Shown here piece by piece: positions 20,935 through 22,559 of a stretch of 22,559 nucleotides of DNA. Where the stretch lies: positions 344,179 to 366,737 of the forward strand of contig KQ482041.1 of NCBI GenBank assembly GCA_001430745.1. The letters run 5' to 3'. Under the pieces are notes generated by a model. That model had not been told where the DNA came from. It worked only from the letters and a program-made list of their open reading frames with translations, and did not search any database. Both the position numbers and the translations under genes were made by a program. Source of the stretch: Auxenochlorella pyrenoidosa. Taxonomy: Eukaryota; Chlorophyta; Trebouxiophyceae; Chlorellales; Chlorellaceae. Each line of letters starts with the position of its first letter. Positions within the stretch are counted from its first letter, which is position 1.

Positions 20935-21888
20935 GGGCGGCAGCGCCAGCTGCGCCCGCCGAGCAGCGGCGCTGTCAAGAAGAGCCCCCCCCCCCCCCCC
21001 CGCCAGCCCCTCACAGTCCCACCGTGCCTTGGTTCCTTTGTTTCCTCTCCCTCGCCCCTGCTGTCCCAACCCTTGGGGCCCCGGCATGCGGCCCTGACTA
21101 CTTGCAGCCTTGATGGCTGAACCGCCGCCGTGTTGCAAGGCCCACACCTCGCCTTTGTTTGCAGCAGAGAATTGGACGGGAGAAGCAGGAAGTACATTCC
21201 AAGATGTTGAGGTTGGGTGAAGAATGGTCGGGTGTGGGTTTGATGGTGGTGGGGAGGGGCAGTACAGAAGGCCACCGCAAGGGTTTGGCAGAGGCGGAAT
21301 GAAAAGGCAGGAGCCGGCTGAGGAACACAATAAGGGGGAGGTACTGGCTTGCGCTAGAGGGCAGGCAATCGGCGACTGTCGGCATTGAAACGGGTACAGA
21401 AACGGTAGCGGCATGAACAGCGGCACAGGAAAATGGGGAGGTGGGGGTCATATACCACAGGTGCGATGCAAGGTGCCATGAGAATCTGCGTGCACAAAGG
21501 CAGAGGCTCACAGGGCACAGCTGGGTGAAGAGGCACTGGGGAGGCATGGTGGGAGCGAGGCATGAAGAATGCCATAATAAAGCAACCAAATGCGTTGTTA
21601 GGGCAGGGGTGAGTGCGCATGCCGATCAGAAAGGCGCCCAGCAAGTTGCGCATAGGATTATGTTCGGATGGCGAGCACCAGCAGACACCACAACACGGTG
21701 GACAGATGGACAGCAGTTCTGCAGAGCACCCAGAAAAAACGTTCTAGCACCCAAAGCTAGCACAGGAGGCCAGGCAGCAGGCACATGAAGCAGGGGCTTC
21801 AGCAGCTGGAGATGTGTCGGAGAATACGGCAACCGGGCCCAGGCAGGATGGTGCATCCTGGGTGCGGAGCGTGTGAGCATGCGCTGCC
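20935..21888. other. Convergent intergenic region, NDUFB7 / kinase
   Basis: These 954 bp lie between two stop codons that face each other. They contain a 17-C run at 20985-21001 and otherwise unremarkable, less GC-rich sequence. I recognise no conserved ORF, RNA gene or poly(A) motif. Confidence 0.55.
20985..21001 (+). repeat. 17-C homopolymer
   Basis: The run lies 50 nt after the NDUFB7 stop, in the presumed 3' UTR. Confidence 0.95.
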
Positions 21889-22559
21889 TCAGTAGCGCTG
21901 CTGCCCAGGCGGTGGGCCCAGCGCCCGGATCATGCCCTTGAGCCGGGGGATGATTTCGCTGCAGGCAGGCATGGGGCGCGGGCGGCAGGGCACGCTTGTT
22001 TGGGGGGAGAGAGGCGATGGCAGCAACAGCCAGGTCGACGGCCCAGGCGCCTGCCCGGAGGCGCTGCCCCCCGGGGCCTCAGCAGCCGGGCTCTGCCGGC
22101 TGGTTGGCAGCACACAGTGCAACGCTGGGCCACAGCCACAGCTGAGGGAGGGGCCGCACCTGAATGCCGGCCGGCTGGCTGGCTCGCCAAAGCACTCGGC
22201 GATGAGCTGGCGCATGCCCTCGGGGACGTCGTCAGTGATGGGCAGCCGCTGGTTGCTCCAGCCCACAGCGCCCACCACCTGCCGGGGGCGGGGGACGTTG
22301 CAGGCTCTGGGGTGGCACAAGCAGCGGCAGTGCGCTGCTGCGTGCGGCAAGCCAGCACGACAGCCGTGCATCCAGCAGAGGGCAGGCCGCCCGGAGGGTC
22401 ACCGGTGCAGGGCGCCGGCCCCTCTGTACCTGCATGGCAGACAGGTCGTGCCAGGGCTCCTGGTTGGTCATCAGCTCCCAGAGGCAGACGCCGAAGGAGT
22501 AGATGTCGCATTTTTCGTTGTAGGGCTTGGAGCGCAGCACCTCTGCGTGGGGTGGGGGT
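21889..22559 (-). CDS. Raf-like (TKL) protein kinase, C-terminal end of kinase domain (5' part outside window)
   Basis: Exons visible (minus): 22542-22430, 22278-22160 and 21958-21889, in phase, about 100 residues to the stop. Bases 22543-22559 are the end of an intron. The segment is the C-lobe of a Ser/Thr kinase: [19 protein letters not shown] covers the APE-following region and subdomain IX (DIYSFGV). [33 protein letters not shown] and the subdomain-XI Arg in SRPAF follow. This pattern fits plant Raf-like MAPKKK/CTR1-type kinases. The protein ends only about 22 residues after SRPAF ([15 protein letters not shown]...GQQRY), so no domain follows the kinase. N-lobe, catalytic loop and any regulatory domains are off the window, so the exact subfamily is open. 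Confidence 0.88.

Overview
The window looks like nuclear DNA of a green alga, most likely a Chlorella-type trebouxiophyte. It is very GC-rich and gene-dense. Every recognisable gene is split by short GC-rich introns, mostly GT-AG with GTGAG/GTGGG donors. CTG runs lie inside introns, two genes have a TGTAA-type poly(A) motif, and the proteins match plant/green-algal nuclear families. Gene models were built by hand: conserved protein segments were chained, and splice phase was checked at every junction. A run of 323 N (10281-10603) is an assembly gap.

Layout, left to right. (1) Minus strand, <1-5878: EFL1/Ria1, the GTPase of late 60S ribosome maturation, 18 exons, C-terminus off the left edge. 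(2) Plus strand, 6130-11089: a NOL11-like SSU-processome protein, head-to-head with EFL1 across 251 bp. Two of its introns carry an identical 90-bp sequence that reads as a box C/D snoRNA. Its two guides are complementary to adjoining pieces of one conserved 25S rRNA segment. (3) Minus strand, 11576-13075: a Nudix hydrolase with apparent GC-AG introns. (4) Plus strand, 13494-14863: a small membrane protein of unknown function with one unresolved splice junction. (5) Plus strand, 15258-18012: a plant-type sugar-phosphate/phosphate translocator with a 19-nt micro-exon. (6) Minus strand, 18827-19851: mitochondrial ribosomal protein bL32m. (7) Plus strand, 20270-20934: complex I subunit NDUFB7. 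(8) Minus strand, 21889->22559: the C-terminal end of a Raf-like protein kinase.

Ribosome synthesis is a theme. EFL1 (60S release), NOL11 (pre-rRNA transcription and 18S processing), the intronic snoRNA copies (25S 2'-O-methylation) and bL32m (mitoribosome) all lie within 20 kb. EFL1/NOL11 and bL32m/NDUFB7 are divergent pairs that may share promoters. The second pair joins two nuclear-encoded mitochondrial components.

The best find is the duplicated intronic C/D snoRNA. Secondary points are the GC-AG introns, the micro-exon, the unusual zinc-ligand spacing in bL32m and the uncharacterised membrane protein. I saw no transposon, CRISPR array, tRNA or rRNA gene. Matches to known families and to 25S rRNA rest on recall, not on a search.
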